The notes: generated by a model from the letters alone, not told the origin. DNA of 64,000 nucleotides from Marinimicrobium sp038419845 (GCF_038419845.1 NZ_JBCAQT010000003.1:62001-126000), one strand, 5' to 3'. Counted from the first letter of the stretch, positions 7,723 to 16,992 are shown. Numbers and translations: made by a program.

Positions 7723-8672
7723 GTAAAGCCAAGCGACCGACCACCCCGCGTACCGGCAAAAGCGAGCCCCGCGCCTCCAAGGCGAAGGCCGCTCCCGAAC
7801 ATAAAGCGGACGAAAAATTGCAGGACGAAAAACTGCAGAAGGTACTGGCGCGTGCCGGTCTCGGTTCACGCCGCGAGATGGAGCGGGCGATTGAGGCCGG
7901 TGCCGTCCGGGTCAACAACCGGGAGGCCCATCTGGGGGATCGGGTGACGCCGGATGATGCCATCATGTACCGCGGCGAAGCGGTGCACGTCAAGGCGCAG
8001 GTGTCCCGCCAGCGGGTGATTCTGTACAACAAGCCGGAGGGGGAAATCTGTTCGCGTCAGGACCCGGAAGGGCGACGCACCGTTTTCGAGAATCTGCCCA
8101 AGCTGCAGGGCGAGCGCTGGATTTCGGTAGGGCGGCTGGACTTCAATACCAGTGGCCTGCTGCTCTTTACCAATGATGGGGAGCTGGCCAACAAGTTGAT
8201 GCACCCCTCGTCGGTGATTGACCGGGAATATCTGGTGCGTATTCAGGGCGCCGTCGATGATGAAATGAAGCGCCAGTTGATTGAGGGCGTGTTGCTCGAA
8301 GACGGTGTGGCACGTTTTACCGACATTGTTGAGGGCGCGGGCGAAGGCCGCAACCGCTGGTTTTACTGTGTGGTGATGGAGGGGCGCAACCGGGAAGTCC
8401 GGCGCCTCTGGGAGTCCCAGGGCGTCAAGGTCAGTCGCCTCAAACGGGTCCGTTACGGCAATATTTTCATCCCCTCGCACGTGCGGGTGGGGCAGTGGAT
8501 TGAGCTGAACGACAAGGAAATCCGGGATCTACTGCTGACCGCCGGGATTGAGAGGCCCAAAGTGCCGACCATGTCGCCGGCCGAGAAGCTTCGTCTGGAG
8601 CGGCAGGAGAAACGCCTCCGGTCCGGTGTGGGCAAACGCCCGGCGCCGAAATTGAACCGGCCGAAGAAGTAG
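7719..8672 (+). CDS. rluB: 23S rRNA pseudouridine(2605) synthase
   Basis: RluB converts U2605 of 23S rRNA to pseudouridine. The 317-aa protein has a basic N-terminal extension (about 38 aa), an S4 RNA-binding domain (LQKVLARAGLGSRREMERAIEAG), and an RsuA-type catalytic domain with the active-site Asp in GRLDFNTSGLLLFTNDG and the family motif EGRNREVRRLWESQG. The C-terminal tail is lysine/arginine-rich. It overlaps the scpB stop by 4 nt, matching the conserved scpB-rluB pair. Confidence 0.95.
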   Translation: MSKAKRPTTPRTGKSEPRASKAKAAPEHKADEKLQDEKLQKVLARAGLGSRREMERAIEAGAVRVNNREAHLGDRVTPDDAIMYRGEAVHVKAQVSRQRVILYNKPEGEICSRQDPEGRRTVFENLPKLQGERWISVGRLDFNTSGLLLFTNDGELANKLMHPSSVIDREYLVRIQGAVDDEMKRQLIEGVLLEDGVARFTDIVEGAGEGRNRWFYCVVMEGRNREVRRLWESQGVKVSRLKRVRYGNIFIPSHVRVGQWIELNDKEIRDLLLTAGIERPKVPTMSPAEKLRLERQEKRLRSGVGKRPAPKLNRPKK

Positions 8673-8685
8673 CGCTTTCAGAGAT

Positions 8686-9630
8686 TCAGAGTAATGCCCG
8701 TTGAAGGGCGGAAGGTGAGCGGGCTGCGGGCGACTCACCGATGACCCGGTTGCGTCCCTCCTCTTTGGCCTGGTAGAGGGCGCGGTCGGCACGATCGAAT
8801 ATGCTGTGAAGCGATGTTTCGCCTTCCGGCAAACGCGTACCGATGCCGACACTGACCGTGATCGCTTTCTGATCGTCGCCCTCACCGGCGGACACCGTGT
8901 CCTCTACCCCCCGTCTTATGCGCTCGGCAATGACGCGCGCGCCAGCGCGATCGGTTTTGCTTAATAGAATGACAAACTCCTCACCGCCGTAGCGGAACAA
9001 CAGATCCGTGTCGCGGCACAAGCGTTCCAGTTGGGCGACCACCTGTTTGAGGATGTCATCCCCGTAACTGTGACCGTAGCGGTCATTGACGCGTTTGAAC
9101 AGGTCCACATCAACCACCAGCAGCGAGAGTTCGTGCTTGTGACGCTCGGCCAGGCGCAGTTCGCGATGCAGGGCGGAGTCGAAGGCGGCGCGATTGCCAA
9201 TACCGGTGAGCGAATCGATATGGGCCAAAAGCAGCGCTTCCTGATAGCGCAGGGCGTTGCTCAAGGGTAGCACCAGCACACTGAGCCACTCCTCCAACCA
9301 CTGTTGTTCCGCCTCGGAAAAACGCTGTTCACGGCTGAATATCAATTGCCCCAACGCCTGATCGCCACAGCTTAACTGATAGTCGCACTGATGCCGGCCG
9401 ATTTTGCCCAGGCGCTGGGAGCGGGACTCGTGGCCAGACCGTTGGGGTGGGTGGTATTGCAGCCCGGAGAAAGGCAGCATGGGCGCCAGCTGCTGGAAAA
9501 ATACGCGTAGCTGGACGCTGGGGTCCTGACTGGTCAGCAGCCGGTGCGTCAACTGCAACCGTTGGCTGGCGGAGTCATTGTCCGCCAGCCGGGCTGGAAC
9601 AGGGATAATGTTGTGGGCATCATCGGCCAT
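8686..9630 (-). CDS. Diguanylate cyclase with GGEEF active site
   Basis: The 314-aa protein has an N-terminal region of about 150 residues resembling a GAF-like sensory fold with no membrane segment. A GGDEF domain follows: DSLTGIGNRAAFD, DVDLFKRVNDRYGHSYGD and the active site RYGGEEFVILL. An RxxD inhibitory site (RDTD) lies five residues before GGEEF, so product inhibition by c-di-GMP is expected. It should be an active cytoplasmic enzyme. It is convergent with rluB, with 13 bp between the stops. The input signal is unknown. Confidence 0.92.
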   Translation of the reverse strand: MADDAHNIIPVPARLADNDSASQRLQLTHRLLTSQDPSVQLRVFFQQLAPMLPFSGLQYHPPQRSGHESRSQRLGKIGRHQCDYQLSCGDQALGQLIFSREQRFSEAEQQWLEEWLSVLVLPLSNALRYQEALLLAHIDSLTGIGNRAAFDSALHRELRLAERHKHELSLLVVDVDLFKRVNDRYGHSYGDDILKQVVAQLERLCRDTDLLFRYGGEEFVILLSKTDRAGARVIAERIRRGVEDTVSAGEGDDQKAITVSVGIGTRLPEGETSLHSIFDRADRALYQAKEEGRNRVIGESPAARSPSALQRALL

Positions 9631-9818
9631 GAGTTGTCGCTCAAGTCTTTATTCGTCGGGCCGGGAAGTCAGGTTCCGGCGTATTTGACGGATAAAGCGA
9701 ATACCGTGCCAACCTCAAGCTGCATCGCTCAAGTGATTGAAAAATAACGATTAAACGAAGCCGCCATCACCCTGGCCGGGTCGGACGTGAGTGGAATCTG
9801 GCGCCACCGTCGGTTTTA

Positions 9819-9872
9819 CGACACTTTTTGCCGCTGGGCGGCAAATGTTGGCCGCCCCCGCGAAAAGTGTCG
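9819..9872. terminator. Long hairpin at the 3' end of the cpxRA-like operon
   Basis: CGACACTTTT (9819-9828) pairs perfectly with AAAAGTGTCG (9863-9872), and inside it GGGCGGC pairs with GCCGCCC around an 8-nt loop. The outer arm ends 1 nt from the cpxA stop codon (minus strand). It has the position of a 3' hairpin or terminator but no clean U-tract follows it on either strand. The rest of the 9631-9873 gap shows no gene. Confidence 0.45.
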
Positions 9873-9873
9873 A

Positions 9874-11274
9874 TTATTTGTCATTCGCAGCCGGCAGATC
9901 AACCAGCACACAGAGGCCGCCTTCGGGCCGGTTGTGGGCCCTGATCTGCCCCTGGTGCAGAGCTACGCTACGCTGGGCGATGGCCAGTCCCAGACCATAG
10001 CCGCCACTGTCGCGATTGCGGTCCTCGTCCGTGCGATAGAAGGGCTGAAAGATATCGCTCAGGCTCTCCTCCGGAACGCCCGGCCCGGAATCACACACCT
10101 GGACGGTATACTGGTCGTCTTTGGGCGCCTGCTTCAGATAGAGCGTGACCGGCGTATCCGGGTGCGTGTAGTGCAGGGCATTGCGCAGAATGTTTTCAAA
10201 TACACCCACCAGCATGTTGCCGTGAGTGGGCACCAGAGCTTCTTCCAGGTCAGTGTCCAGCCGGAGGCGGATCCCTTTGCGCTCGGCCTCCTGGCGATAG
10301 TTGTCCATCAGGGTTTCGAGCAGGGCACGCAGATCCAGGGTGTCGTCCAGCTCCCAGCCGCCGTTGTCGTGAACGGGGAGGGCCAGAATGTCGGAAATGA
10401 CATCGCCCAGGTAGTCCGCCGCCTTCTTGATCCGGTCCAGCTCCTTGTCCACGCGCCCGCCGCTGCGTTGCTGCGCGAGCCCGAGCGCCACCTGCAGGCG
10501 CGCCAGGGGTGAGCGCAACTCGTGAGACACATCCTTGATCAGGCGTTTCTGTTCGAGCATGGCTTTTTCCAGTCGCTCGGTCATATGGTCAAAATCGCGG
10601 CCCAGCTTGGCGATTTCATCCCGTCGTCCCTCGAACTGGGGACTGACCCTGACACTCAGATCGCCGTTGGCGATCTGCTGGGTGGCTTTCTGCAGCGTGT
10701 TGACGCCGCGGGCGAAATGACGGGCCAGGAAGAAACAGGCGGCGCCGCAGATCAGGATGGACACGGACAGCAGGGGCCAGATGTTGCTGATGAACAGCTG
10801 CCAGATGATGTCGGCTTCGCTGGTGTCTTCCTCGGTGGAGGACACGGTCAATACCTTGATGCGTTCGCCGTCATTGAGCGAGAGGTAGCGGCCGAATATC
10901 TTCTGTGTGCCCTCAATATGTCGCCCGTAGGGTTTGATGCTCGTCAACTTGGGCAGCAACTCGGAAACCCCCTCGGGCAGCGGGCGCTCCAGCAGGTCCT
11001 CACCATTGTCGTCGACGATATAGAAGTACCGGGTGGACCAGCTGGGCATGGACTTCATGTCCTGGATGAGTTCCGTGGTGTTGCGATTGATGGCCGAGCC
11101 CACCATCTGAAACAGCAGGCGGCGCGCGGGTTCGTAGTTCTGGTCATAGCGGTGTTTGTGGAGCTTGGGCTCCGGCACCAGGTCAAACCAGTGCACCAGG
11201 ACGTTGGTGGCCACGATGATAGCGGCGGTAATGATCCAGAAGGTGAAAAAGATCTTGAGATACAGTCGTGTCAT
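9874..11274 (-). CDS. cpxA: CpxA-like sensor histidine kinase
   Basis: The 466-aa membrane kinase has TM1 at about residues 7-29, a periplasmic sensor of about 130 residues, TM2 at about 164-184, a HAMP linker (LARHFARGVNTLQKATQQI), the phosphoacceptor helix VSHELRSPLARL with His251, and a HATPase domain with N box (VFENILRNALHYT), DSGPGVP and GYGLGLAI. The H-box and order match CpxA, the envelope-stress sensor that phosphorylates CpxR. The start overlaps the cpxR stop by 4 nt. Periplasmic partners such as CpxP are not in the window. Confidence 0.85.
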   Translation of the reverse strand: MTRLYLKIFFTFWIITAAIIVATNVLVHWFDLVPEPKLHKHRYDQNYEPARRLLFQMVGSAINRNTTELIQDMKSMPSWSTRYFYIVDDNGEDLLERPLPEGVSELLPKLTSIKPYGRHIEGTQKIFGRYLSLNDGERIKVLTVSSTEEDTSEADIIWQLFISNIWPLLSVSILICGAACFFLARHFARGVNTLQKATQQIANGDLSVRVSPQFEGRRDEIAKLGRDFDHMTERLEKAMLEQKRLIKDVSHELRSPLARLQVALGLAQQRSGGRVDKELDRIKKAADYLGDVISDILALPVHDNGGWELDDTLDLRALLETLMDNYRQEAERKGIRLRLDTDLEEALVPTHGNMLVGVFENILRNALHYTHPDTPVTLYLKQAPKDDQYTVQVCDSGPGVPEESLSDIFQPFYRTDEDRNRDSGGYGLGLAIAQRSVALHQGQIRAHNRPEGGLCVLVDLPAANDK

Positions 11275-11990
11275 TCGGCGCCGGTCTCGTCATCGGACTC
11301 TTCGTGCAGGGTCAGCATGTAGCCGGCGCCGCGAACGTTGATGATCAACTCCCGGCGCGCCCCGGCGGTGGTGAGCTTTTTGCGGATGTTGCTCACATGC
11401 ACGTCAATGCTGCGATCGTAGGGGGTCAATTTGCGGTTCAGTGCCTGCTCGGTCAGCTCATCCTTGCTGATGACCTGGCCGGCGCGACGGACCAGCAGCT
11501 CCAGGACACTGAATTCGGTCCCGGTCAGGGGAATATCGGCGTCGTCCCAGTGAACACTGCGGCTGCCCAGGTGCAGACGCAGCGCTTCGACCTGGATGCT
11601 GTCGGTGCCGGCCTGGGGCTGGCCACCGGGCGCAGCGCGGCGCAGCACGGCGCGAATACGGGCGACCAGCTCACGAGGGTCACAGGGCTTGGGGAGGTAG
11701 TCATCGGCGCCGATCTCCAGGCCCACCACCCGGTCGATGGTGTCGCCCTTGGCGGTCAGCATCAGGACCGGCGTCGTGTAGTGTTGTCGTAACTCCTTGA
11801 GCACGTCGAAACCACTGCGCTTGGGGAGCATCACATCCAGGACGATGGCGGAATAGGTTCTCCGGTGGGCCAGCTCCAGGGCGCAGTCGCCATCGTGGGC
11901 CATGTCCACTTCAAACCCTTCGGCGGTGAGGTACTCGTTGAGCAGCTGACAGAGTTCTCTGTCATCGTCGATTAGCAGCAATTTCGGCAT
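11271..11990 (-). CDS. cpxR: CpxR-like response regulator
   Basis: The 239-aa OmpR-family regulator has a receiver domain (LLIDDDRELCQLLNEYL, phospho-acceptor Asp52 in LDVMLPKRSG, GADDYLPKP) and a C-terminal winged helix (LTGTEFSVLELL, LTPYDRSIDVHVSNIRKKL, NVRGAGYML). The LTPYDRSIDVHVSNIRKKL segment is very close to E. coli CpxR. ATG 11990 is chosen because the frame upstream lacks receiver sequence. It is first in the cpxR-cpxA pair. A direct repeat of CpxR-box type lies 91-105 bp upstream of the start, suggesting autoregulation. Confidence 0.87.
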   Translation of the reverse strand: MPKLLLIDDDRELCQLLNEYLTAEGFEVDMAHDGDCALELAHRRTYSAIVLDVMLPKRSGFDVLKELRQHYTTPVLMLTAKGDTIDRVVGLEIGADDYLPKPCDPRELVARIRAVLRRAAPGGQPQAGTDSIQVEALRLHLGSRSVHWDDADIPLTGTEFSVLELLVRRAGQVISKDELTEQALNRKLTPYDRSIDVHVSNIRKKLTTAGARRELIINVRGAGYMLTLHEESDDETGAE

Positions 11991-12080
11991 GGTGCTTTCA
12001 GTGGAGCTCCCGGATAAGTGATGATTCGTTGAGCCTAGTGTGCAGCAGCCACCAGCGCCTGTCATGACTGGCGTCTCTAT

Positions 12081-12095
12081 TTAACCTTTTTTAAC
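12081..12095. promoter_or_regulatory. Candidate CpxR box upstream of cpxR
   Basis: On the minus strand the sequence is GTTAA-N5-GTTAA, a direct repeat with the spacing of the CpxR consensus GTAAA-N5-GTAAA and one mismatch per half. It lies 91-105 bp upstream of the cpxR start, in the gap shared with the divergent flavodoxin gene, so it could control either or both. Confidence 0.5.
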
Positions 12096-12186
12096 ACAGA
12101 TTGACGCTAGTGGGCTACGCTTGCCTGATTGCGCGAGAATTGGGAGAATCCCGGCTCGAATGTTGAGCCCGCGAATCGAGGTGACT

Positions 12187-12726
12187 GTGGCAAAGATAGG
12201 ACTGTTTTTTGGCAGTGATGAAGGCAACACTGAGCGCGTAGCTTACCTGATTCAGCAGTGTCTGGGGCAAGAGCAGGTCAGTGTCCACGATATTGCCGAT
12301 GTCACCCAGCTGGACCTGGCCGATTACGACCAGCTCATATTGGGCATTCCGACCTGGGACTTCGGGCAGATCCAGTCCGATTGGGAAGAATTCTGGGACG
12401 ATGTGGCCGAGGTGGACTTCTCCGGCAAGACCATTGCGCTCTTCGGGCTGGGCGATCAGTTCGGTTACGGCGACTATTTTCTGGACGCCATGGGCATGCT
12501 GCACGATGTGGTGGTGGCCGGGGGCGCAAGTATCGTCGGGCACTGGCCGACCGAGGGCTACGATTACGATGCCTCCAAGGCCGAGGTGCCGGGTGAGGAC
12601 CGGTTTGTGGGGCTGGCTCTGGATGAGGACCAGCAGGAGGATCAGACCACCGAACGGCTCAATCGCTGGTGCGCCCAGATACACGCCGAGTTCGGTCTGG
12701 AGACACCCCTCAACACACTGGAATAA
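12187..12726 (+). CDS. Flavodoxin (long-chain, FldB-like)
   Basis: Flavodoxins carry FMN and act as low-potential electron donors. The 179-aa protein begins VAKIGLFFGSDEGNTERVA (FMN phosphate-binding loop), has LGIPTWDFGQIQSDWEEFW (FMN-stacking 50s loop) and ALFGLGDQFGYGDYFLDAMG (90s loop), and includes the long-chain insertion. GTG 12187 is chosen because it places the lysine two residues in, as in other flavodoxins, with GAGGT just upstream; an ATG at 12160 is an alternative. Convergent with cmoB, only 8 bp apart. Confidence 0.9.
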   Translation: MAKIGLFFGSDEGNTERVAYLIQQCLGQEQVSVHDIADVTQLDLADYDQLILGIPTWDFGQIQSDWEEFWDDVAEVDFSGKTIALFGLGDQFGYGDYFLDAMGMLHDVVVAGGASIVGHWPTEGYDYDASKAEVPGEDRFVGLALDEDQQEDQTTERLNRWCAQIHAEFGLETPLNTLE

Positions 12727-12734
12727 ATAGTTAT

Positions 12735-13712
12735 CTAGGGCACTTCAGCGACAAAGACGGCGCGAATCGGAGCGGGGTGCCCCTCGGCGGTTCTGGTCGG
12801 GTCGTCAGGGTCCAGAAATTCCGCCAGGGAGTGAAACCGCATCCAATGGGTGGAACGCTGCTCTTCCGTTGTGGTGGGGCAGAAGTCCACCATTCTCGGG
12901 TTGCGAAAACCGCATTTGCGCAACCAGGACACCAGGCTGGGCCCACTGGGCAGAAACCAGACGTTGTTCATCTTGGCGTAGCGCCCCTCGGGAACCAGAA
13001 CCGCTCCCTGTTCGCCTTCAATCACCAGGGTTTCCAGCACCAGCTGTCCGCCGGGGCGCAGGGCGTCCTTGAGCTCGCGCAGGTGGTCCATGGGGGAGCG
13101 TCGGTGGTACAGAACCCCCATGGAAAACACCGTATCAAAGGCCCCCAGGTTGGGGGGCAGCGCTTCAATCCCCACCGGCAGTACATCCACCGGCGGTTGG
13201 CCGCCGATCAGGCGTTTGATGGCCTCGAACTGCACCACAAAGCGCGGCGACGGGTCGATCCCGATCACCCGTGCGGCGCCCTCCCCGAGCATGCGCCAGC
13301 AGTGGTAGCCGTTGCCACAGCCCACATCCAGTACCAGCCGGTTGTGCAGCGGCGCGAGATAGGGGTGCACCCGGTCCCACTTCCAGTCCGAGCGCCATTC
13401 GGTATCCAGATGCAGACCGTAGAGCCAGTAGGGGCCTTTGCGCCAGGGAATCAGCCGTTCCAGCGCTTGCCGCAACTGGCTCTGCTGTTCGGCCGAGGCG
13501 TCGGTTTCCTCGCCCACTCGGACTTCGGTATCCAGTGTGACCCGGGAGGGCTTCAGTTCCGGTAATTGGTCCAGGGCTTCAAGCCAGCCGGGCAGGTCAC
13601 CGTAGCGGGCGGGGTTGAGACCGGCCTCAATCTGTTCGGGCAGGGCTTCGGCCCAGGGGGCCAGCTTGGGATTCTGGCGCAGGGTGGCCAGCAGGTCGTC
13701 GTAAACTATCAT
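12735..13712 (-). CDS. cmoB: tRNA U34 carboxymethyltransferase
   Basis: CmoB transfers the carboxymethyl group of carboxy-S-adenosylmethionine to 5-hydroxyuridine at tRNA position 34, giving cmo5U. The 325-aa protein has an N-terminal domain ending in RKGPYWLYGLHLDTEWRSDW, a class I methyltransferase fold (LVLDVGCGNGYHCWRMLG), GIDPSPRFVVQFEA and FSMGVLYHRRSPMDHL. The ATG at 13712 overlaps the cmoA stop (ATGA), so CmoA, which makes the cofactor, and CmoB are coupled. Confidence 0.97.
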   Translation of the reverse strand: MIVYDDLLATLRQNPKLAPWAEALPEQIEAGLNPARYGDLPGWLEALDQLPELKPSRVTLDTEVRVGEETDASAEQQSQLRQALERLIPWRKGPYWLYGLHLDTEWRSDWKWDRVHPYLAPLHNRLVLDVGCGNGYHCWRMLGEGAARVIGIDPSPRFVVQFEAIKRLIGGQPPVDVLPVGIEALPPNLGAFDTVFSMGVLYHRRSPMDHLRELKDALRPGGQLVLETLVIEGEQGAVLVPEGRYAKMNNVWFLPSGPSLVSWLRKCGFRNPRMVDFCPTTTEEQRSTHWMRFHSLAEFLDPDDPTRTAEGHPAPIRAVFVAEVP

Positions 13713-14443
13713 TTGATGGCGATCAGCGAGGCAAAATTGAAACATTGGAACCAGACGTCGACGCTGGTAAATCCGGCCTGTCGCAAGCGGTCCCGGTGGG
13801 TACCCAGGGTTTCGGGGATCAGCACCTGCTCCAGGGCCGAGCGCTTCTGGGCGATTTCCAGGTCGCTGTAGCCGTTGGCCCGCTTGAAGTTGTGGTGTAA
13901 TTCGATCATCAGATCGTCATGCAGCTTGTCTTCAAACGCGACTTTTTCCGAGAGGATCAGCACGCCGCCAGGCAGCAGGCCCTCGGCGATCGACTCCAGC
14001 ACCGCCTGGCGCTCGGCCGGGGCGACAAACTGCAGGGTGAAATTGAGCACCACCACCGAGGCGCGCTCGGGCCGGACCTGTTGAATATCGGCGCAGATGA
14101 GCTCGACCTCGGGCTCGGCGCTGTCCGCGGCGAGCACCTGGCGGCAGCGCTCAATCATGGCGGGGGAGTTGTCCACGGCCACCAGGTCGCAGTTGGCCGC
14201 GTGAATGCGATGGCGCATGGCAAGGGTGGCCGCGCCCAGGGAGCAGCCCAGGTCGTAACAGCGACTGTCGGCCCGGGCGTAGCGCTCGGCCAGGTCGCCA
14301 ATCATGTTGATGATGGTGGCGTAGCCGGGCACCGAGCGTTTGATCATATCGGGAAAGACATCGACCACCTTCTGGTCGAAAGCGAAACGGCTGACCTGGG
14401 CCAGCGGATCGGCGTAGAGTTTGTCGGGGGTGGGGTCAGCCAT
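13709..14443 (-). CDS. cmoA: Carboxy-S-adenosyl-L-methionine synthase
   Basis: CmoA converts SAM and prephenate to carboxy-SAM, the donor used by CmoB. The 244-aa protein shows FAFDQKVVDVFPDMIKRSVPGY, the SAM-binding CYDLGCSLGAATLAM, and FTLQFVAP with GGVLILSEKVAFED. The start MADPTPDKLYADP at 14443 fits family N-termini; an upstream ATG is in frame but gives an atypical basic extension. First gene of the cmoA-cmoB pair. Confidence 0.97.
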   Translation of the reverse strand: MADPTPDKLYADPLAQVSRFAFDQKVVDVFPDMIKRSVPGYATIINMIGDLAERYARADSRCYDLGCSLGAATLAMRHRIHAANCDLVAVDNSPAMIERCRQVLAADSAEPEVELICADIQQVRPERASVVVLNFTLQFVAPAERQAVLESIAEGLLPGGVLILSEKVAFEDKLHDDLMIELHHNFKRANGYSDLEIAQKRSALEQVLIPETLGTHRDRLRQAGFTSVDVWFQCFNFASLIAIK

Positions 14444-14619
14444 GGTTCCGGTTACGTTGGTGGTCTTGTTACAAGGATCGTCAGTGTACCTTCTGCATCG
14501 CCCCAATGGCAGGGTAGGCCATTGAATTGTCGTGCTTTTTCTTTCCCGGCTTCCTGTTTTTGAGCTATTCTGAGGGCTCAGATCGCCATTGAATACCGTT
14601 TTATCTCGTGGAGAACCCT

Positions 14620-16257
14620 ATGGCTTATGCTGGTTACAGCAAGCTGAAAGCCCTGATTGTGGACGATTTTGACAGCTTCCGGATGACTGTCAGCAAGATG
14701 CTTCAGGATTTCGGGGTTCGGGATATTCACTCCGCCACCAGTGGTTCTGAAGCGTTGCGTCTCTGCCGCCAGAATGCCTATGACCTGATCCTGTGCGATC
14801 ACAATCTGGGCAAGGGCAAGACCGGTGAGCAGGTGCTGGAGGATCTGCGCCATCACAACATTCTCGATTCCTCCACCCTGTTTATTCTGATCTCGGCCGA
14901 ATCCAGCCGCAGTGTGGTGATGGCCGCCTACGACTATGAGCCGGATGAGTATCTGGCCAAGCCGGTCACCACCCGCTCCCTCCAGCGGCGGCTGGACCGG
15001 TTGATGATCCGCCGCCAGAAAATGACCCCGATCCATCGCGCTATCAAGGCCGGGCAGATCGATATTGCCATCGCGCTGTGTCGCAAGGAAATCACCGCAG
15101 AGGGCCGCTGTGCGACCCAGTGTCAGAAGCTGCTGGGCGAACTGTACCTGAACGAGGAGGATCTCGACGCCGCCGAGGCCCACTATCGCGAGGTGTTGGA
15201 GCATCGGCCACTGGACTGGGCCATGCTCGGAATGGCTCGGGTCAAGCGCGCCCGGGACGACCGGCTCGGTGCCGAACAATGGCTCGAGCAGACCCTGCAG
15301 GAACACCCCTGGTATATGCAGGCCTACGACCTGCAGGCGCAGCTGTGTCGGGAGCAGAGCGCCCCCGAGCGGCTGCAGAAAGTGCTGGAGGAAGCGGTGC
15401 AGGTCTCGCCTCTGTCCATTCGCCGGCAGCAGCAGCTGGGGGATACGGCCCTGGAGAACAACGATATGGCCACCGCTGCCCAGGCATACCGCAAGGCGGT
15501 GCGGCTGGGTGAGAACTCGGTTTACGATAAACCCGAGGCCCATCTGAACCTCGCCCGGACGACGGCCAGCCTGTTTCAGGAGGCACCGGATCTGGCAAAA
15601 AAGCTCACCCGCGATGCGCTCAAGTCACTGGGCGATTACGAGTCGCGTTTTGGCAAGGATCCGGAACTTAAGGCGCAGTCGCTGTTGATCGAAGCGCAAC
15701 TGTTTGCCGGGCAGGGTGACAAGCGCAAGGCGGAGCAGCTCCTGCAGGAGAGCCAGGCGTTGCTTGAGGAGGGGCTGGTGCTGAGCCTGGATGGGTCACT
15801 GGAGCTGGCGAAAGCCTTTCGTGCGCTGGGACAGACGGAGGGAGCCGGTGAACTGCTGCAGGAATTGGCTGAGGCTCATGCGGGCAATGATGAACAATTG
15901 CAGAAGCTGGACCGGCTTCTGGAGGAGCCGGTCAGTCTCAAAAACCGGAAACTCGTGGCAGAGATCAATCAGGCCGGCATTAGCCATCACGAGGCCGGTG
16001 ACTATCAGAAAGCCATTGCCTGTTTTGATCAGGCGCTGGGCAAGTTCCCGCGTCACATTGGTGTGCGCCTGAACCTGGCCCAGGCACTGCTCGATAAAAT
16101 GCAGGCGCAGGATCTCAACGAAACTGACCTGTTGAAACTCAACGAAACCCTGAGCTTTGTCGCCGAGACCATTACGCCGCAACACGAACAGTTTCGTCGG
16201 TTCCGGCAGCTGCAGGATCTGCAACAACAGTGCGAACGAAAGGCAAAGCTCCCATGA
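14620..16257 (+). CDS. Response regulator with C-terminal TPR repeats
   Basis: The 545-aa protein has a receiver domain (residues about 10-130; acidic pair in LIVDDFDSF, phospho-acceptor Asp60 in LILCDHNLG, and EYLAKPVTTRSL) and then a long helical region with tetratricopeptide repeats, for example YLNEEDLDAAEAHYREVLE and AGDYQKAIACFDQALGKFP. There is no DNA-binding or enzymatic output, so output is probably by protein contact. ATG 14620 has GGAG 6 nt upstream. The next gene encodes a soluble histidine kinase-like protein, its likely partner. Confidence 0.87.
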   Translation: MAYAGYSKLKALIVDDFDSFRMTVSKMLQDFGVRDIHSATSGSEALRLCRQNAYDLILCDHNLGKGKTGEQVLEDLRHHNILDSSTLFILISAESSRSVVMAAYDYEPDEYLAKPVTTRSLQRRLDRLMIRRQKMTPIHRAIKAGQIDIAIALCRKEITAEGRCATQCQKLLGELYLNEEDLDAAEAHYREVLEHRPLDWAMLGMARVKRARDDRLGAEQWLEQTLQEHPWYMQAYDLQAQLCREQSAPERLQKVLEEAVQVSPLSIRRQQQLGDTALENNDMATAAQAYRKAVRLGENSVYDKPEAHLNLARTTASLFQEAPDLAKKLTRDALKSLGDYESRFGKDPELKAQSLLIEAQLFAGQGDKRKAEQLLQESQALLEEGLVLSLDGSLELAKAFRALGQTEGAGELLQELAEAHAGNDEQLQKLDRLLEEPVSLKNRKLVAEINQAGISHHEAGDYQKAIACFDQALGKFPRHIGVRLNLAQALLDKMQAQDLNETDLLKLNETLSFVAETITPQHEQFRRFRQLQDLQQQCERKAKLP

Positions 16258-16299
16258 GGCAATGTAGGTGCACCGTCGGTATCACTATGGAGGCGTTCG

Positions 16300-16992
16300 A
16301 TGGATGAGCAAGACGGCGACCTGGATTTCAGCTTCGTGCTGGCCTCCAGTGTCCACGACATGAAAAACTCCCTGGGCATGTTGCTGCATACCCTGGAGTC
16401 CATGCTATCGGAAAATCCGCCCGAAAATGAACAGCAGCGCAAGACCTTCTCGGTCCTGGGTTATGAGGCCTCGCGCATCAACAGTGAGCTGGTGCAGCTG
16501 TTGTCCCTGTATCGACTGCAACACGAAGCCCTGCGGGTTCAGACGGCCGAGCACTTCGTTCTGGATACCATCGAAGATCAACTGGACCGCAATGATGTGC
16601 TGTTTCAGGCGCGTGAGATAGAGGTTGAAGTAGACTGCGATCCGGACCTGAACTGGTATTACGACAGTGAGCTGATCGGGGGCGTGGTCAACAATGTGAT
16701 GGTCAACTGCGCCCGGTATTGCCGCTCTCGCATGCAGGTGCGCGCCAGTCGTGAACAGGGTACACTCTGCATCGCGATCGCCGACGATGGCAATGGTTAT
16801 CCGCAATCAATGCTGGATGCCCCGAATCAGAAAAACGCCGGGGTCTCTTTCAGCGAGGGCAGCACCAATCTGGGCCTGTTGTTTGCACACCAGGTGCTGC
16901 AATTGCATCGTTCGGGGTCCCAGCGAGGCTACCTGCAGCTGGCCAACCAGGGGCCCCTGGGGGGTGGCGTATTGTCACTCTATCTTCCCTGA
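16300..16992 (+). CDS. Soluble histidine kinase lacking a sensor domain
   Basis: The 230-aa protein starts almost directly with a dimerisation/H-box helix (SSVHDMKNSLGMLLHTLESM, His19) and continues into a HATPase domain with an N box (GGVVNNVMVNCARYCRS), a G1 box (IADDGNGYP) and a G2-like box (STNLGLLFAHQVLQLH). There is no membrane segment or PAS/GAF domain. It is probably the kinase or phosphatase for the receiver-TPR protein encoded 42 bp upstream. Its signal would have to come from a partner protein. Confidence 0.8.
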   Translation: MDEQDGDLDFSFVLASSVHDMKNSLGMLLHTLESMLSENPPENEQQRKTFSVLGYEASRINSELVQLLSLYRLQHEALRVQTAEHFVLDTIEDQLDRNDVLFQAREIEVEVDCDPDLNWYYDSELIGGVVNNVMVNCARYCRSRMQVRASREQGTLCIAIADDGNGYPQSMLDAPNQKNAGVSFSEGSTNLGLLFAHQVLQLHRSGSQRGYLQLANQGPLGGGVLSLYLP

